Made by a program: the position numbers and the translations under genes. This document shows, in pieces, positions 1 through 10,991 of a DNA stretch of 64,000 nucleotides. The stretch is from an uncultured Acidovorax sp. (lineage in GTDB: Bacteria; Pseudomonadota; Gammaproteobacteria; Burkholderiales; Burkholderiaceae_C). The notes below the pieces were generated by a model. It did not search any database. It had not been told where the DNA came from and saw only the letters and a list, made by a program, of their open reading frames with translations. The DNA is taken from assembly GCA_913774625.1 (NCBI GenBank), contig CAJYHL010000008.1, positions 1 through 64,000 of the forward strand. The letters run 5' to 3'. How positions within the stretch are numbered: the stretch's first letter is position 1; each line of letters starts with the position of its first letter.

Positions 1-1
1 G

Positions 2-130
2 GAGCGAAATCGGGCGATTGGACGCCCCGGCTGCTTGCATGGGCACCAGCCCATGCGGCGCATCCGAGGCATCCACTCATCCCGATTGCGCTCCAACGCG
101 ATCCCCTGCGAGATCGTGAACACGTTCTAA
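2..130 (+). other. Open reading tail at the left edge, probably not a gene
   Basis: A frame is open from the left edge to a TAA at 128-130 and would end in the residues EIVNTF. It contains no recognisable domain. The last 12 bases (119-130, AACACGTTCTAA) recur at 60548-60559, again just outside genes, so this is more likely the end of an intergenic repeat than a protein terminus. A 6-1-6 palindrome, CGTTCT-A-AGAACG, covers the stop (123-135). I could not tell whether a true gene enters from the left. Confidence 0.2.
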
Positions 131-146
131 GAACGCATTCACGCCC

Positions 147-1943
147 TCAAAAGGTTTCCCAGTCGTCGTCGCTCTGGCTGGCCTTGCGCGGCGGTGCCGG
201 AGGCTGCGGTGCGGCCGCCTGCGAGGCGGAGGCCGCTGGTGCGCGGCGGCTGGGCAGCGCAGGGGCCTTGCCCGCTGCGGCCTTGATCTTCACTGCGGCC
301 GTCGCGTGAAGCCTGGGTTGTGCTGCGCCGGCAACGGCCTTCGCGACAGGGGGCTGTGTAGCGGGCACCGGCACGGGCGCAGGCTGTACGCCGGCAGCCC
401 GGCCATCGCGCAGGCGGAACTGCGCCACCAGCTCGGCCAGGATGGCGGCCTGCGACTTGAGCGAGCCCGTGGCGGCAGCGGCCTCCTCCACCAGCGCCGC
501 GTTCTGCTGGGTCACCTGATCCATCTGGCCGATCGCCTGGCTGACCTGCTCGATGCCCGAGCTCTGCTCCACGGTGGCGGCGCTGATCTCGCCCATGATG
601 TCGGCCACGCGGCGGATGCTGTCCACCACCGTCTCCATGGTGCGCCCGGCCTGCGCCACCTGCTGGGAGCCCTGGTCCACCTTGGCCACCGAGTCGCCGA
701 TCAGCGTCTTGATGTCCTTGGCGGCTTCGGCGCTGCGCTGCGCCAGCGCGCGCACCTCGCTGGCCACCACGGCGAAGCCCCGGCCCTGCTCGCCCGCGCG
801 GGCCGCTTCAACCGCCGCATTGAGCGCCAGGATATTGGTCTGGAAGGCGATGCCGTCGATCACGCCGATGATGTCCGCGATACGGCGCGAGGATGCGTCG
901 ATGGCGCCCATGGTCTGCACCACGTCGGCCACCGCCTGGCCACCGTCTCCCGCCACCTGCGAGGCCTGGGCGGCCAGCTGGGTGGCCTGCCGCGCGCTGT
1001 CGGCGTTCTGGCGCACGGCGCTGGTCAGCTCTTCGATGGACGCCGCCGTCTGCTGCAGTGCGCTGGCCTGCCGCTCGGTGCGCGAGGACAGGTCCTGGTT
1101 GCCCGAGTCGATCTCCCGCGCGGCGACGGCGATCTGGTCGGCACCTTCGCGCACCCGGCCGGTGATCTGCACCAGGTTGTCGTTCATCTGGCGCAGCGCC
1201 TGCAGCATCTGGCCGGTTTCGTCGCCGCCGCCGTCGGCGATCTGGCTGGTCAGGTCGTTCGAAGCCACGGCGCGGGCCACCCGCACCGCCTCGTCCAGCG
1301 GGCGGGTGATGCTGCGCGCGATCCACCAGCCGACCGCGCCCCCCGCCACCAGGGCCAGCAGCGTGGCGATGACCACGGCGAGGCGGGTTTCGCCATAGCC
1401 CACCTCGACCTGGCCGAGCGCGGCGTCGATGTTCGTGCGCTGCAGGTCCAGCATCTTCTGCACCGCATCGAGGAAGCGCTGGGTTTCCGGCTCGAACTGC
1501 TGCGTGAAGAGGCGCCCCACCTCGTCAGTGCGGCCTTCGCGCTTGGCCTTGTAGATCGCATCGCGGGCGGCCAGGAAATTGGCGCGCGCCTTCTGGATAT
1601 CGGCCAGCAGGGCCTTCTCCTGGTCGCTCTGCAGCAGCGCCTCGATGCGCTTGAGCAGTTCGGAAGACTGCTGCGAAGAGGCCGCCGCTTCCTTCGCGAA
1701 TGCATCGCCCAGGGTTGGATCGTTGCTGAGCACCACCGCCTTGGTGCGCTGCACGGCCACGTGGATCGTGCGCGCCCAGTCGCTCATGAGCCGCTCCTTG
1801 ACCAGCGATTCCGAGGCCACGCCCTTCACTGAGCGAACCATCGCGCCCATGTTGGTGAGGCCCAGCATGTTCATCAGGAACATGACGAGCAGGATGAGCG
1901 AGAACCCCAGAGCGAGCCGGGTGGCGATTTTCAGATCTTTCAA
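147..1943 (-). CDS. Methyl-accepting chemotaxis protein (598 aa)
   Basis: A transmembrane chemoreceptor that signals to CheA/CheW. The N-terminal segment (about residues 10-30) is the first membrane helix. It is followed by a four-helix-bundle type periplasmic domain of about 160 residues, a second membrane helix (LAVVIATLLALVAGG, about 188-210), a HAMP domain and the long cytoplasmic coiled coil. The coil carries the conserved hairpin tip (EQGRGFAVVASEVRALAQRS). The C-terminus is an Ala/Pro-rich linker ending in DWETF, a tether pentapeptide of the kind bound by CheR/CheB, so adaptation by methylation is likely. The start chosen is TTG at 1943, because AGGAG lies 8 nt before it and the product then begins MKDLKIATRLALGF as usual for this family; the longer frame to 2003 adds 20 atypical residues. 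The ligand cannot be inferred. Monocistronic. Confidence 0.93.
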   Translation of the reverse strand: MKDLKIATRLALGFSLILLVMFLMNMLGLTNMGAMVRSVKGVASESLVKERLMSDWARTIHVAVQRTKAVVLSNDPTLGDAFAKEAAASSQQSSELLKRIEALLQSDQEKALLADIQKARANFLAARDAIYKAKREGRTDEVGRLFTQQFEPETQRFLDAVQKMLDLQRTNIDAALGQVEVGYGETRLAVVIATLLALVAGGAVGWWIARSITRPLDEAVRVARAVASNDLTSQIADGGGDETGQMLQALRQMNDNLVQITGRVREGADQIAVAAREIDSGNQDLSSRTERQASALQQTAASIEELTSAVRQNADSARQATQLAAQASQVAGDGGQAVADVVQTMGAIDASSRRIADIIGVIDGIAFQTNILALNAAVEAARAGEQGRGFAVVASEVRALAQRSAEAAKDIKTLIGDSVAKVDQGSQQVAQAGRTMETVVDSIRRVADIMGEISAATVEQSSGIEQVSQAIGQMDQVTQQNAALVEEAAAATGSLKSQAAILAELVAQFRLRDGRAAGVQPAPVPVPATQPPVAKAVAGAAQPRLHATAAVKIKAAAGKAPALPSRRAPAASASQAAAPQPPAPPRKASQSDDDWETF

Positions 1944-2122
1944 AGTGAGAACTCCTGGGCCTGCATCGTGGATATAGAAGACGAAGGCGCGCGCGTCCGG
2001 CAATTACCGCCAGAGGCGCGCCGCGCCAAGAAAGATATTGCATGGATACGGACTGAAACACCACTCCGCATTAACACCGTGGCTCTCCCTCCGTCCCCAG
2101 CGATGCTGCAACGCAACAAAAC

Positions 2123-2152
2123 AAAAAAGGCCGCCCGTAGGGCGGCCTTTTT
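2123..2152 (-). terminator. Rho-independent terminator of parC (bidirectional shape)
   Basis: A GC stem GGCCGCCC (2129-2136) and GGGCGGCC (2140-2147) with a 3-nt loop is flanked by A6 on one side and T5 on the other. It lies 60 nt past the parC stop on the minus strand and in front of the divergently placed chemoreceptor promoter region. Confidence 0.9.
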
Positions 2153-2210
2153 CAGGACGAGATCGGCGCGCCCAGGCTGCGATGCCGAAGGCGCCGGGGC
2201 CGGCATCACA

Positions 2211-4574
<2,364 letters not shown>

Positions 4575-4647
4575 GCGTCGAAGGAAAGGAAAGGAACGAA
4601 GGAGGCAGCGGAGCGGGCCTGGGCCTGGCTCCACCCATCCACTACCG

Positions 4648-4690
4648 AATCAATAGCAGCATGCGCATGCGGGACGGGCGCTGCAGCCCG
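4648..4690. repeat. Short interspersed repeat, copy A (parE-parC spacer)
   Basis: The spacer holds TAGC-A-GCATGCGC-A-TGC, then about 8 nt, then GCGCTGCAGC. The same layout occurs in reverse complement at 26320-26367 and more loosely at 21998-22041. From memory, elements of this type (a TAGC..GCGC...GCGCT core after an AT-rich lead) are common between genes in Comamonadaceae. The potential secondary structure is a GCGC-based hairpin. Confidence 0.6.
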
Positions 4691-4718
4691 AATCCGCCCC
4701 AAGGCGCAGCACGCACGG

Positions 4719-6716
4719 CTAGATATCGACCTCCACCGCGTCGCCGTGCAGTTCCATCAGCTCGCGCCGGGCGGCGGCTTCGCCCTTGCCCATCAGCTTG
4801 GTGATGAGGCCTTCGGTTTCGGCGAAGCCCAGGGCGCCCAGCTGCACCGGCAGCAGGCGGCGGGTGTCGGGGTTGAGCGTGGTTTCCCAGAGCTGCTCGG
4901 CATTCATCTCGCCCAGGCCCTTGAAGCGGCTGATCTGGCACTTCTCGCGCGCCACGCCGTCCTTGGCGCATTTGTCGAGGATGGCTTCGAGCTCGCCCTC
5001 GTCCAGCGCATAGACCTTGGAAGCCGGCTTCTTGCCCCGCGCAGGCACGTCCACCCGGAAGAGCGGCGGGCGCGCCACGTAGATGTGGCCGGCGTCGATC
5101 AGCTTGGGGAAGTGGCGGAAGAACAGCGTGAGCAGCAGCACCTGGATGTGCGAGCCGTCCACGTCGGCATCGGACAGGATGCAGACCTTGCCGTAGCGCA
5201 GGCCGGAGAGATCCGGCGTGTCGTTCGGCCCGTGCGTATCGACCCCCCGCGCCACCGAGATGTCGTGGATCTCGTTGTTGGCGAAGAGGCGGTCGCGGTC
5301 CACCTCCCAGGTGTTCAGCACCTTGCCACGCAGCGGCAGCACGGCCTGGCATTCCTTGTCGCGGCCCATCTTGGCGCTGCCGCCGGCGGAGTCGCCCTCG
5401 ACCAGGAAGACTTCGTTGTGCGAGAGGTCGCGGCTTTCGCAGTCGGTCAGCTTGCCGGGCAGCACGGCCACGCCGGAGCCCTTCTTCTTCTCGACCTTCT
5501 GGCCGGCCTTCTGGCGCGTCTGCGCGGCCTTGATGGCGAGTTCGGCCAGCTTCTTGCCGTATTCGACATGCTGGTTCAGCCAGAGCTCCAGCGCCGGGCG
5601 AACGAAGCTGGAGACCAGCCGCACGGCGTCGCGCGAATTGAGCTTCTCTTTCACCTGGCCCTGGAACTGCGGGTCCAGCACCTTGGCCGACAGCACGTAG
5701 CTGGCGCGCGCGAACACGTCCTCGGGCAGCAGCTTCACGCCCTTCGGTAAAAGCGAATGCAGCTCGATGAAGCTCTTGACCGCGTTGAAGAGGCCGTCGC
5801 GCAGGCCCGCGTCGTGCGTGCCGCCCGCGCTGGTGGGAATCAGGTTGACGTAGCTCTCGCGCACCGGCGCGCCCTGGTCGGTGAAGCCCACGCACCAGGA
5901 GGCGCCCTCGCCTTCGGCGAAGCTCTCGCTGTGGCGGTCGGCGAAGCCCTCGCCCTCGAAGAGCGGGATCACCGGGTCGGCCGACAGCGTCTGCGCCAGG
6001 TAGTCGCGCAGGCCGCCCTTGTACTGCCAGGTCTGGGTTTCCTTCGACTTCTCGTTGACCAGCGTCACCGTCACGCCGGGCATCAGCACCGCCTTGCTGC
6101 GCAGCAGGTGGGTCAGCTCGCCCATGGGCAGCACGGATGTCTCGAAATACCTGGGGTCGGGCCACACGCGCACGGTGGTGCCCTGCTTGCGTTCGCCGGC
6201 GGCGAGCGGGCGAGCCACCAGCGGCTCGGTGACGTCGCCGCCCTCGAAGACCAGCCGCGCCACCTGGCCTTCGCGGTGGGTGTGGGCCTCCAGCCTGAGT
6301 GCGAGCGCGTTGGTCACCGACACGCCCACGCCGTGCAGGCCGCCCGAGAAGCTGTAGGCGCCGCCCTTGCCCTTGTCGAACTTGCCGCCCGCATGCAGGC
6401 GGGTGAACACCAGCTCGATCACCGGCGCCTTCTCTTCGGGATGCAGGCCGAACGGGATGCCGCGGCCATCGTCTTCCACGCTGACCGAGCCGTCGGCATG
6501 CAGCGTGACCTTGATCTTCTTGCCGTGGCCGGCCAGCGCCTCGTCGGCGGCGTTGTCGAGCACTTCCTGGATGATGTGCAGGGGGTTGTCGGTGCGGGTG
6601 TACATGCCCGGGCGCTGCTTGACGGGCTCCAGGCCCTTGAGCACGCGGATCGAGCCTTCGGAATACTCGCTGCTCGCGGCGGAGGAAGCGGATACGGATG
6701 CGGGTTTGACTGCCAT
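4719..6716 (-). CDS. parE: DNA topoisomerase IV subunit B, ParE (665 aa)
   Basis: The ATPase subunit of topoisomerase IV. The order is a GHKL ATP-binding fold (EVLDNAADEALAGHG, then GRGIPFG, then SGGLHGVGVSVTNAL), a transducer domain, and a TOPRIM domain (EGDSAGGSAKMGRD and DADVDGSHIQ) that binds the catalytic Mg2+. The start is the ATG at 6716 (MAVKPASVSAS). No Shine-Dalgarno sequence precedes it, and a TACAAT hexamer ends 8 nt upstream, so the mRNA may be leaderless. The gene is divergent from the MFS gene across about 110 bp and is followed by parC. Confidence 0.96.
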   Translation of the reverse strand: MAVKPASVSASSAASSEYSEGSIRVLKGLEPVKQRPGMYTRTDNPLHIIQEVLDNAADEALAGHGKKIKVTLHADGSVSVEDDGRGIPFGLHPEEKAPVIELVFTRLHAGGKFDKGKGGAYSFSGGLHGVGVSVTNALALRLEAHTHREGQVARLVFEGGDVTEPLVARPLAAGERKQGTTVRVWPDPRYFETSVLPMGELTHLLRSKAVLMPGVTVTLVNEKSKETQTWQYKGGLRDYLAQTLSADPVIPLFEGEGFADRHSESFAEGEGASWCVGFTDQGAPVRESYVNLIPTSAGGTHDAGLRDGLFNAVKSFIELHSLLPKGVKLLPEDVFARASYVLSAKVLDPQFQGQVKEKLNSRDAVRLVSSFVRPALELWLNQHVEYGKKLAELAIKAAQTRQKAGQKVEKKKGSGVAVLPGKLTDCESRDLSHNEVFLVEGDSAGGSAKMGRDKECQAVLPLRGKVLNTWEVDRDRLFANNEIHDISVARGVDTHGPNDTPDLSGLRYGKVCILSDADVDGSHIQVLLLTLFFRHFPKLIDAGHIYVARPPLFRVDVPARGKKPASKVYALDEGELEAILDKCAKDGVAREKCQISRFKGLGEMNAEQLWETTLNPDTRRLLPVQLGALGFAETEGLITKLMGKGEAAARRELMELHGDAVEVDI

Positions 6717-6724
6717 GGCGGCGG

Positions 6725-6730
6725 ATTGTA
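6725..6730 (-). promoter_or_regulatory. Probable -10 of parE (TACAAT)
   Basis: TACAAT on the minus strand is followed by 8 nt and then the parE ATG, so transcription would begin at or within 1-2 nt of the start codon. No clear -35 is visible. Confidence 0.5.
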
Positions 6731-6813
6731 GTGCTGGATATAACCACAGCCGCCGCCCTGCGGCACAGCCACGCCCAGCCACCTGCGCGCCAGCGCGCGG
6801 ACCGGCTTTTGGC

Positions 6814-6819
6814 TACATT
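6814..6819 (+). promoter_or_regulatory. Possible -10 of the MFS gene (TACATT)
   Basis: TACATT is followed by 6 nt and the ATG at 6826, with no Shine-Dalgarno sequence between. The geometry is like that of parE on the other strand and fits a leaderless transcript. The hexamer matches the consensus at 4 of 6 positions only. Confidence 0.35.
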
Positions 6820-6825
6820 CGCCCG

Positions 6826-8061
6826 ATGCTTCACGAATCCACCCGCAAATTGCCCATGGCGCAGGTGCTGCTCTGCGGCGCCGCCGTCGTCACCCTGTCC
6901 ATGGGCATTCGCCACGGCTTCGGCCTGTGGCTGCAGCCCATCACGCAGGAAATGGGCTGGACACGCCAGACCTTCGCGCTGGCGATCGCGGTGCAGAACA
7001 TCGCCTGGGGCCTCTTCGGCATCGTCGCCGGCATGGCGGCCGACCGCTTCGGCGCCTTCCGCGTGCTGATGGGCGGCGCCCTGCTCTATGCCCTGGGCCT
7101 GGCCGGCATGGCGCTCTCGCCCACCCCGCTCACCTTCGCGCTGACGGCCGGCGTGCTCATCGGCGCGGCGCAGGCAGGCAGCACCTACGCGGTGATCTAC
7201 GGCGTGCTGGGGCGGCAGATTCCGGCCGAGAAGCGGTCCTGGGCCATGGGCGTGACGGCGGCGGCGGGCTCCTTCGGCCAGTTCCTGATGGTGCCGGTGG
7301 AAGGCCAGCTCATCGCCCGGCTGGGCTGGCAGGAGGCGCTGCTCGCGCTCTCGCTGCTGGTGCTGATGATCCTGCCGCTGGCCTTCGGGCTGCGCGAACC
7401 CGGCTTCGCCAAGCCCTCCGGCCAGGGCGCCGCGCCCGCGCCGCAGCGCGACCAGTCGATCGCGCAGGCGGTGGCGGAATCGCTGCACCACCCCAGCTTC
7501 CTGCTGCTGACGGCGGGCTACTTCGTCTGCGGCTTCCAGGTGGTGTTCATCGGCGTCCACATGCCCAGCTACCTCAAGGACCACGGCCTCTCGCCCCAGG
7601 TGGCCAGCTATGCGCTGGCGCTCATCGGCCTGTTCAACATCTTCGGCACCTATCTGGCGGGCACCCTGGGCCAGCGCATGCCGAAGCGCTACATCCTCGC
7701 CTTCATCTACTTCGCGCGGGCCGTGGCCATCACGATTTTCCTGCTGGCGCCGCTCACGCCGGCCTCGGTCTATGTGTTCTCGGCCGTGATGGGCGCGCTG
7801 TGGCTGTCCACCGTGCCGGTCACCAACGCCACGGTGGCGCAGATCTTCGGCGTGCAGCATCTGTCGATGCTCAGCGGCTTCGTGTTCTTCAGCCACCAGA
7901 TCGGCAGCTTCCTGGGCGTGTGGCTGGGGGGCTACCTCTACGACCGCACGGGCAGCTACGACGTGGTCTGGTACATCGCCATCGCCCTGGGCATCTTCGC
8001 CGGGCTGGTGAACCTGCCGGTGCGCGAAACGCCCATCCTGCGCGCGCCGCGCCCCGCCTGA
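6826..8061 (+). CDS. MFS transporter, monocarboxylate/OFA-like (411 aa)
   Basis: An inner-membrane carrier of the major facilitator superfamily with about 12 hydrophobic helices. The first helices carry GIRHGFGLWLQPITQEMGW and the loop 2-3 motif AGMAADRFGAFR, the layout I associate with the monocarboxylate and oxalate/formate antiporter branch. The central loop is long and charged (about residues 190-215). The substrate cannot be named. ATG 6826 is used; an in-frame Met at 6856 is the alternative. A 52-codon gene follows 7 nt after the stop. Confidence 0.85.
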   Translation: MLHESTRKLPMAQVLLCGAAVVTLSMGIRHGFGLWLQPITQEMGWTRQTFALAIAVQNIAWGLFGIVAGMAADRFGAFRVLMGGALLYALGLAGMALSPTPLTFALTAGVLIGAAQAGSTYAVIYGVLGRQIPAEKRSWAMGVTAAAGSFGQFLMVPVEGQLIARLGWQEALLALSLLVLMILPLAFGLREPGFAKPSGQGAAPAPQRDQSIAQAVAESLHHPSFLLLTAGYFVCGFQVVFIGVHMPSYLKDHGLSPQVASYALALIGLFNIFGTYLAGTLGQRMPKRYILAFIYFARAVAITIFLLAPLTPASVYVFSAVMGALWLSTVPVTNATVAQIFGVQHLSMLSGFVFFSHQIGSFLGVWLGGYLYDRTGSYDVVWYIAIALGIFAGLVNLPVRETPILRAPRPA

Positions 8062-8068
8062 AGAACCC

Positions 8069-8227
8069 ATGCGCATGCCCGCAGCCCTTGCTTCCCGTCC
8101 CCGCCGCCGCATGCGCCTGGCGCTGGGCGCAGCCGTGTGCGCCGCGCTGCTGGCGCTGGTGTTCTGGCTCTATGCGGAGCCCGGCTTCGTGGTCATGCTG
8201 GCCGACCAGATCTGGGCCTGCTTCTGA
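8069..8227 (+). CDS. Small single-span membrane protein (52 aa), unknown
   Basis: A 52-codon frame opens 7 nt after the MFS stop. It encodes an Arg-rich N-terminus (SRPRRRMR), one hydrophobic helix (LALGAAVCAALLALVFWLY), and a short tail ending MLADQIWACF. The positive-inside rule puts the N-terminus in the cytoplasm. The position suggests cotranscription with the MFS carrier. I have the impression of similar tails (LADQ-WACF) in small Comamonadaceae proteins, but no function is known to me. Confidence 0.55.
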   Translation: MRMPAALASRPRRRMRLALGAAVCAALLALVFWLYAEPGFVVMLADQIWACF

Positions 8228-8318
8228 ACCACCCCCTTCGCTGATCGATCCTCCATCCATCGCGGCAGCGGCGCACGCTCCATCCGGGCCTGCAGCCATC
8301 CACAACACAGAGCGACCC

Positions 8319-8891
8319 ATGCACGGCAACGGCACCCCTTCGGACTGGATACAGCGTTGGTCGCACCTGGCGCCCGCCGGCGGCAGCGTGCTCGACGTCG
8401 CCTGCGGCGCGGGCCGCCACCTGCGCTGGATGCACGGCCGCGGCCATGTGGTCACCGGCATCGACCGCTCCCAGGAGGCGCTGGCGCCGCTGGCCGCCTT
8501 CGCCGAAACCGTCTGCGCCGACATCGAGGGCGGACCCTGGCCCTTGCCGGGCCGCCGCTTCGATGCGGTGATCGTCACCAACTACCTCTGGCGGCCGCTG
8601 CTGCCCACGCTGGCGGCCAGCGTGGCGCCGGGCGGCGTGCTGCTGTACGAGACCTTCGCGGCCGGCAACGAAACCGTGGGCCGGCCCGCGCGCCCCGAAT
8701 TTCTTCTGGCGCCCGGGGAACTGCTGCGCGCCTGCGAGGGTCTGCGCATCGTGGCCTTCGAGGACGGCTGGCTGCCGTCGCCCGAACGTTTCGTGCAGCG
8801 GGTGGCCGCGGTGCGCGAGGCGCCTTCCGCCACGCCCCCACGCCACCCTCTTGTTCCGGACCGGCCACCCGCCGCGCAGCGGGCGGCCTAG
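8319..8891 (+). CDS. Class I SAM-dependent methyltransferase (190 aa)
   Basis: A Rossmann-type methyltransferase with motif I VLDVACGAGRHLRWM (about residues 25-39), an acidic motif II region (VTGIDRSQEAL), and the post-II strand FDAVIVTNYLWRPLL. The C-terminal third is short, and its last 20 residues are Pro/Arg-rich. The substrate is unknown; the size and the GAGRHLRWM motif resemble the small TehB/UbiE-like methyltransferases. A weak promoter and dapA follow directly. ATG 8319 is used. Confidence 0.8.
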   Translation: MHGNGTPSDWIQRWSHLAPAGGSVLDVACGAGRHLRWMHGRGHVVTGIDRSQEALAPLAAFAETVCADIEGGPWPLPGRRFDAVIVTNYLWRPLLPTLAASVAPGGVLLYETFAAGNETVGRPARPEFLLAPGELLRACEGLRIVAFEDGWLPSPERFVQRVAAVREAPSATPPRHPLVPDRPPAAQRAA

Positions 8892-8892
8892 T

Positions 8893-8898
8893 TAGAAT
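8893..8898 (+). promoter_or_regulatory. Candidate -10 (TAGAAT) of dapA-bamC
   Basis: TAGAAT sits 27 nt before the dapA ATG and directly after the methyltransferase stop. The same hexamer stands before the DUF455 gene (26243) and the second EAL-HDOD gene (28437). No good -35 is visible. Confidence 0.45.
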
Positions 8899-8925
8899 GC
8901 CCTTTTACCGTTTCACCATGCGGAC

Positions 8926-9822
8926 ATGACACTCCCCAGCGCTCCTCTTACCGGCAGCATCGTCGCCCTCGTCACCCCCATGCACGAGGACGGCAGCGTG
9001 GACTATCCCACGCTGCGCAAGTTGATCGACTGGCACGTCGCCGAAGGCACCGACTGCGTCGGGGTGGTGGGCACCACGGGCGAATCGCCCACGGTCAACG
9101 TCGAAGAGCACTGCGAGATCATCCGCGTGGCCGTCGAACAGGCTGCGGGACGCGTGCCCATCATGGCCGGCTGCGGCGCCAATTCCACGGCCGAGGCCAT
9201 CGAGCTGGCCCGCTTCGCCAAGAAGGTCGGCGCGGACACGCAGCTGCAGGTCGTGCCCTACTACAACAAGCCCACGCAAGAGGGCCAGTACCAGCACTTC
9301 AAGGCGATCGCCGAAGCCGTGGGCGACCTGCCCACCGTCCTCTACAACGTGCCCGGCCGTTCCGTCGCCGATATGCAGCACGACACGGTGCTGCGCCTGG
9401 CCCAGGTGCCGGGCATCATCGGCATCAAGGAAGCCACCGGCAACATCGAGCGCGCGCAGTGGCTGATCCGCGAAGTGCCCAAGGGCTTCGCCGTCTATTC
9501 GGGCGACGACCCGACCGCCGTGGCCCTGATGCTGTGCGGAGGCCACGGCAACGTCAGCGTGACGGCCAATGTGGCGCCGCGCCTGATGCACGAACTCTGC
9601 GTGGCCGCCCTGGCCGGCGACGTGCGCCGGGCCATGGAGATCCAGTTCCGCCTGATGCCCGTACACAAGCAGCTCTTCGTCGAAGCCAACCCCATTCCCG
9701 TGAAGTGGGCCCTGCAGCGCATGGGCCTGTGCGGCGGCACGATGCGCCTGCCCATGACACCGCTTTCCCCCGCCAACGAGCCCGTCGTCGAAGCCGCCCT
9801 GAAGGCCGGCGGCCTGCTCTGA
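8926..9822 (+). CDS. dapA: 4-hydroxy-tetrahydrodipicolinate synthase (298 aa)
   Basis: Condenses pyruvate with aspartate semialdehyde in lysine/diaminopimelate synthesis. It is a TIM barrel with the Schiff-base Lys168 in IGIKEATGN, the catalytic Tyr140 and Arg145 in YNVPGR, the GTTGES loop (49-54), and the tyrosine pair at 112-113 (PYYNKP). Length and motifs are typical. bamC follows after 69 bp with its own ribosome binding site, an arrangement also seen in E. coli (dapA-bamC). Confidence 0.96.
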   Translation: MTLPSAPLTGSIVALVTPMHEDGSVDYPTLRKLIDWHVAEGTDCVGVVGTTGESPTVNVEEHCEIIRVAVEQAAGRVPIMAGCGANSTAEAIELARFAKKVGADTQLQVVPYYNKPTQEGQYQHFKAIAEAVGDLPTVLYNVPGRSVADMQHDTVLRLAQVPGIIGIKEATGNIERAQWLIREVPKGFAVYSGDDPTAVALMLCGGHGNVSVTANVAPRLMHELCVAALAGDVRRAMEIQFRLMPVHKQLFVEANPIPVKWALQRMGLCGGTMRLPMTPLSPANEPVVEAALKAGGLL

Positions 9823-9891
9823 CGACGGCGCCCCCTTGACGCACCAGGTACCCGGCCGCAACTGCAGCCCAGATCACAAGAGGATTTCCGC

Positions 9892-10980
9892 GTGAACGCT
9901 ATCAACCGACTGGGCCTGCTCGGCCTCGCCATGGCCTTGTCCGCCTGCTCCGTGCTGGAGAACGACAAGATCGACTACAAGAGCGCCACCAAGGGCGCGA
10001 CCCTGGACGTGCCGCCCGATCTGCGCCAGATCACCACCGACGCCCGCTACGTCGTGCCCGGCAGCACCGTGTCGGCCGCGGCCTTCGAGGCCGGCCAGGC
10101 CCAGCGCGCCAACAGCAGCACGGGCGCGGCGCCGCAATCCATCGGCGACGTGCGCATCGAGCGCGACGGCAACCAGCGCTGGCTGGTGGTCCAGCGCACG
10201 CCGGAGCAGCTCTGGGAGCCCGTGCGCGACTTCTGGCTCGAAAACGGCTTCGTGTTCACCACCGAGGAGCCCAAGCTGGGCCTGCTGGAAACCGACTGGG
10301 CCGAGAACCGCGCCAAGCTGCCGCAGGACATCATCCGCTCCACCATCGGCAAGGTGTTCGACTCGCTCTACTCCACCGGCGAACGCGACAAGTTCCGCAC
10401 CCGCCTGGAGCGCGGCCCGAACGGCACGACCGAGATCTTCATCGCGCACCGCGGCATGTCCGAGGTCTACACCAACCAGCAGAAGGACAGCACCGTGTGG
10501 CAGCCCCGCCCGGTCGATCCCGAGCTGGAAACCGAATTCCTGCGCCGCCTGATGGTCAAGCTGGGCGTGAGCGAGGAGAAGTCCCGCGCCATCGCAGCAG
10601 CCCCCGTGCAGGCCACGCCGGCCGCGCGCCTGGCCACCGTGAACGGCGCCCCCGCCGTGCAGATGGACGAGCCCTTCGACCGCGCCTGGCGCCGTGTCGG
10701 CCTGACGCTGGACCGCACCGGCTTCACCGTGGAAGACCGCGACCGCAGCCAGGGCGTGTATTTCGTGCGCTACGTGCCGCCGGCCGACAAGAAGGAAAAG
10801 GGCTTCTTCAGCAAGCTCTTCAGCAGCTCGTCCGACGCCGTCGCCCCCCTCAAGTACCGCATCGTGGTGCGCACCCAGGGCAATGTGAGCACCGTGTCCG
10901 TGCTCAACGCCGCCGGCGCGCCCGAATCGTCCGACAACGCCCAGCGCATCGTGCGGGTGCTGGCGGACGACCTGAAGTAA
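9892..10980 (+). CDS. bamC: Outer membrane assembly lipoprotein BamC (362 aa)
   Basis: A lipoprotein subunit of the BAM complex that inserts outer-membrane beta barrels. The signal peptide ends in the lipobox LSAC with Cys19. It is followed by the unstructured stretch with VPPDL characteristic of BamC, which contacts BamD, and two helix-grip domains (about residues 75-200 and 230-360). The start is GTG 9892, preceded by AAGAGG. The position after dapA supports the assignment. The next gene starts 11 nt after the stop. Confidence 0.88.
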   Translation: MNAINRLGLLGLAMALSACSVLENDKIDYKSATKGATLDVPPDLRQITTDARYVVPGSTVSAAAFEAGQAQRANSSTGAAPQSIGDVRIERDGNQRWLVVQRTPEQLWEPVRDFWLENGFVFTTEEPKLGLLETDWAENRAKLPQDIIRSTIGKVFDSLYSTGERDKFRTRLERGPNGTTEIFIAHRGMSEVYTNQQKDSTVWQPRPVDPELETEFLRRLMVKLGVSEEKSRAIAAAPVQATPAARLATVNGAPAVQMDEPFDRAWRRVGLTLDRTGFTVEDRDRSQGVYFVRYVPPADKKEKGFFSKLFSSSSDAVAPLKYRIVVRTQGNVSTVSVLNAAGAPESSDNAQRIVRVLADDLK

Positions 10981-10991
10981 GTCCGGGCCGG

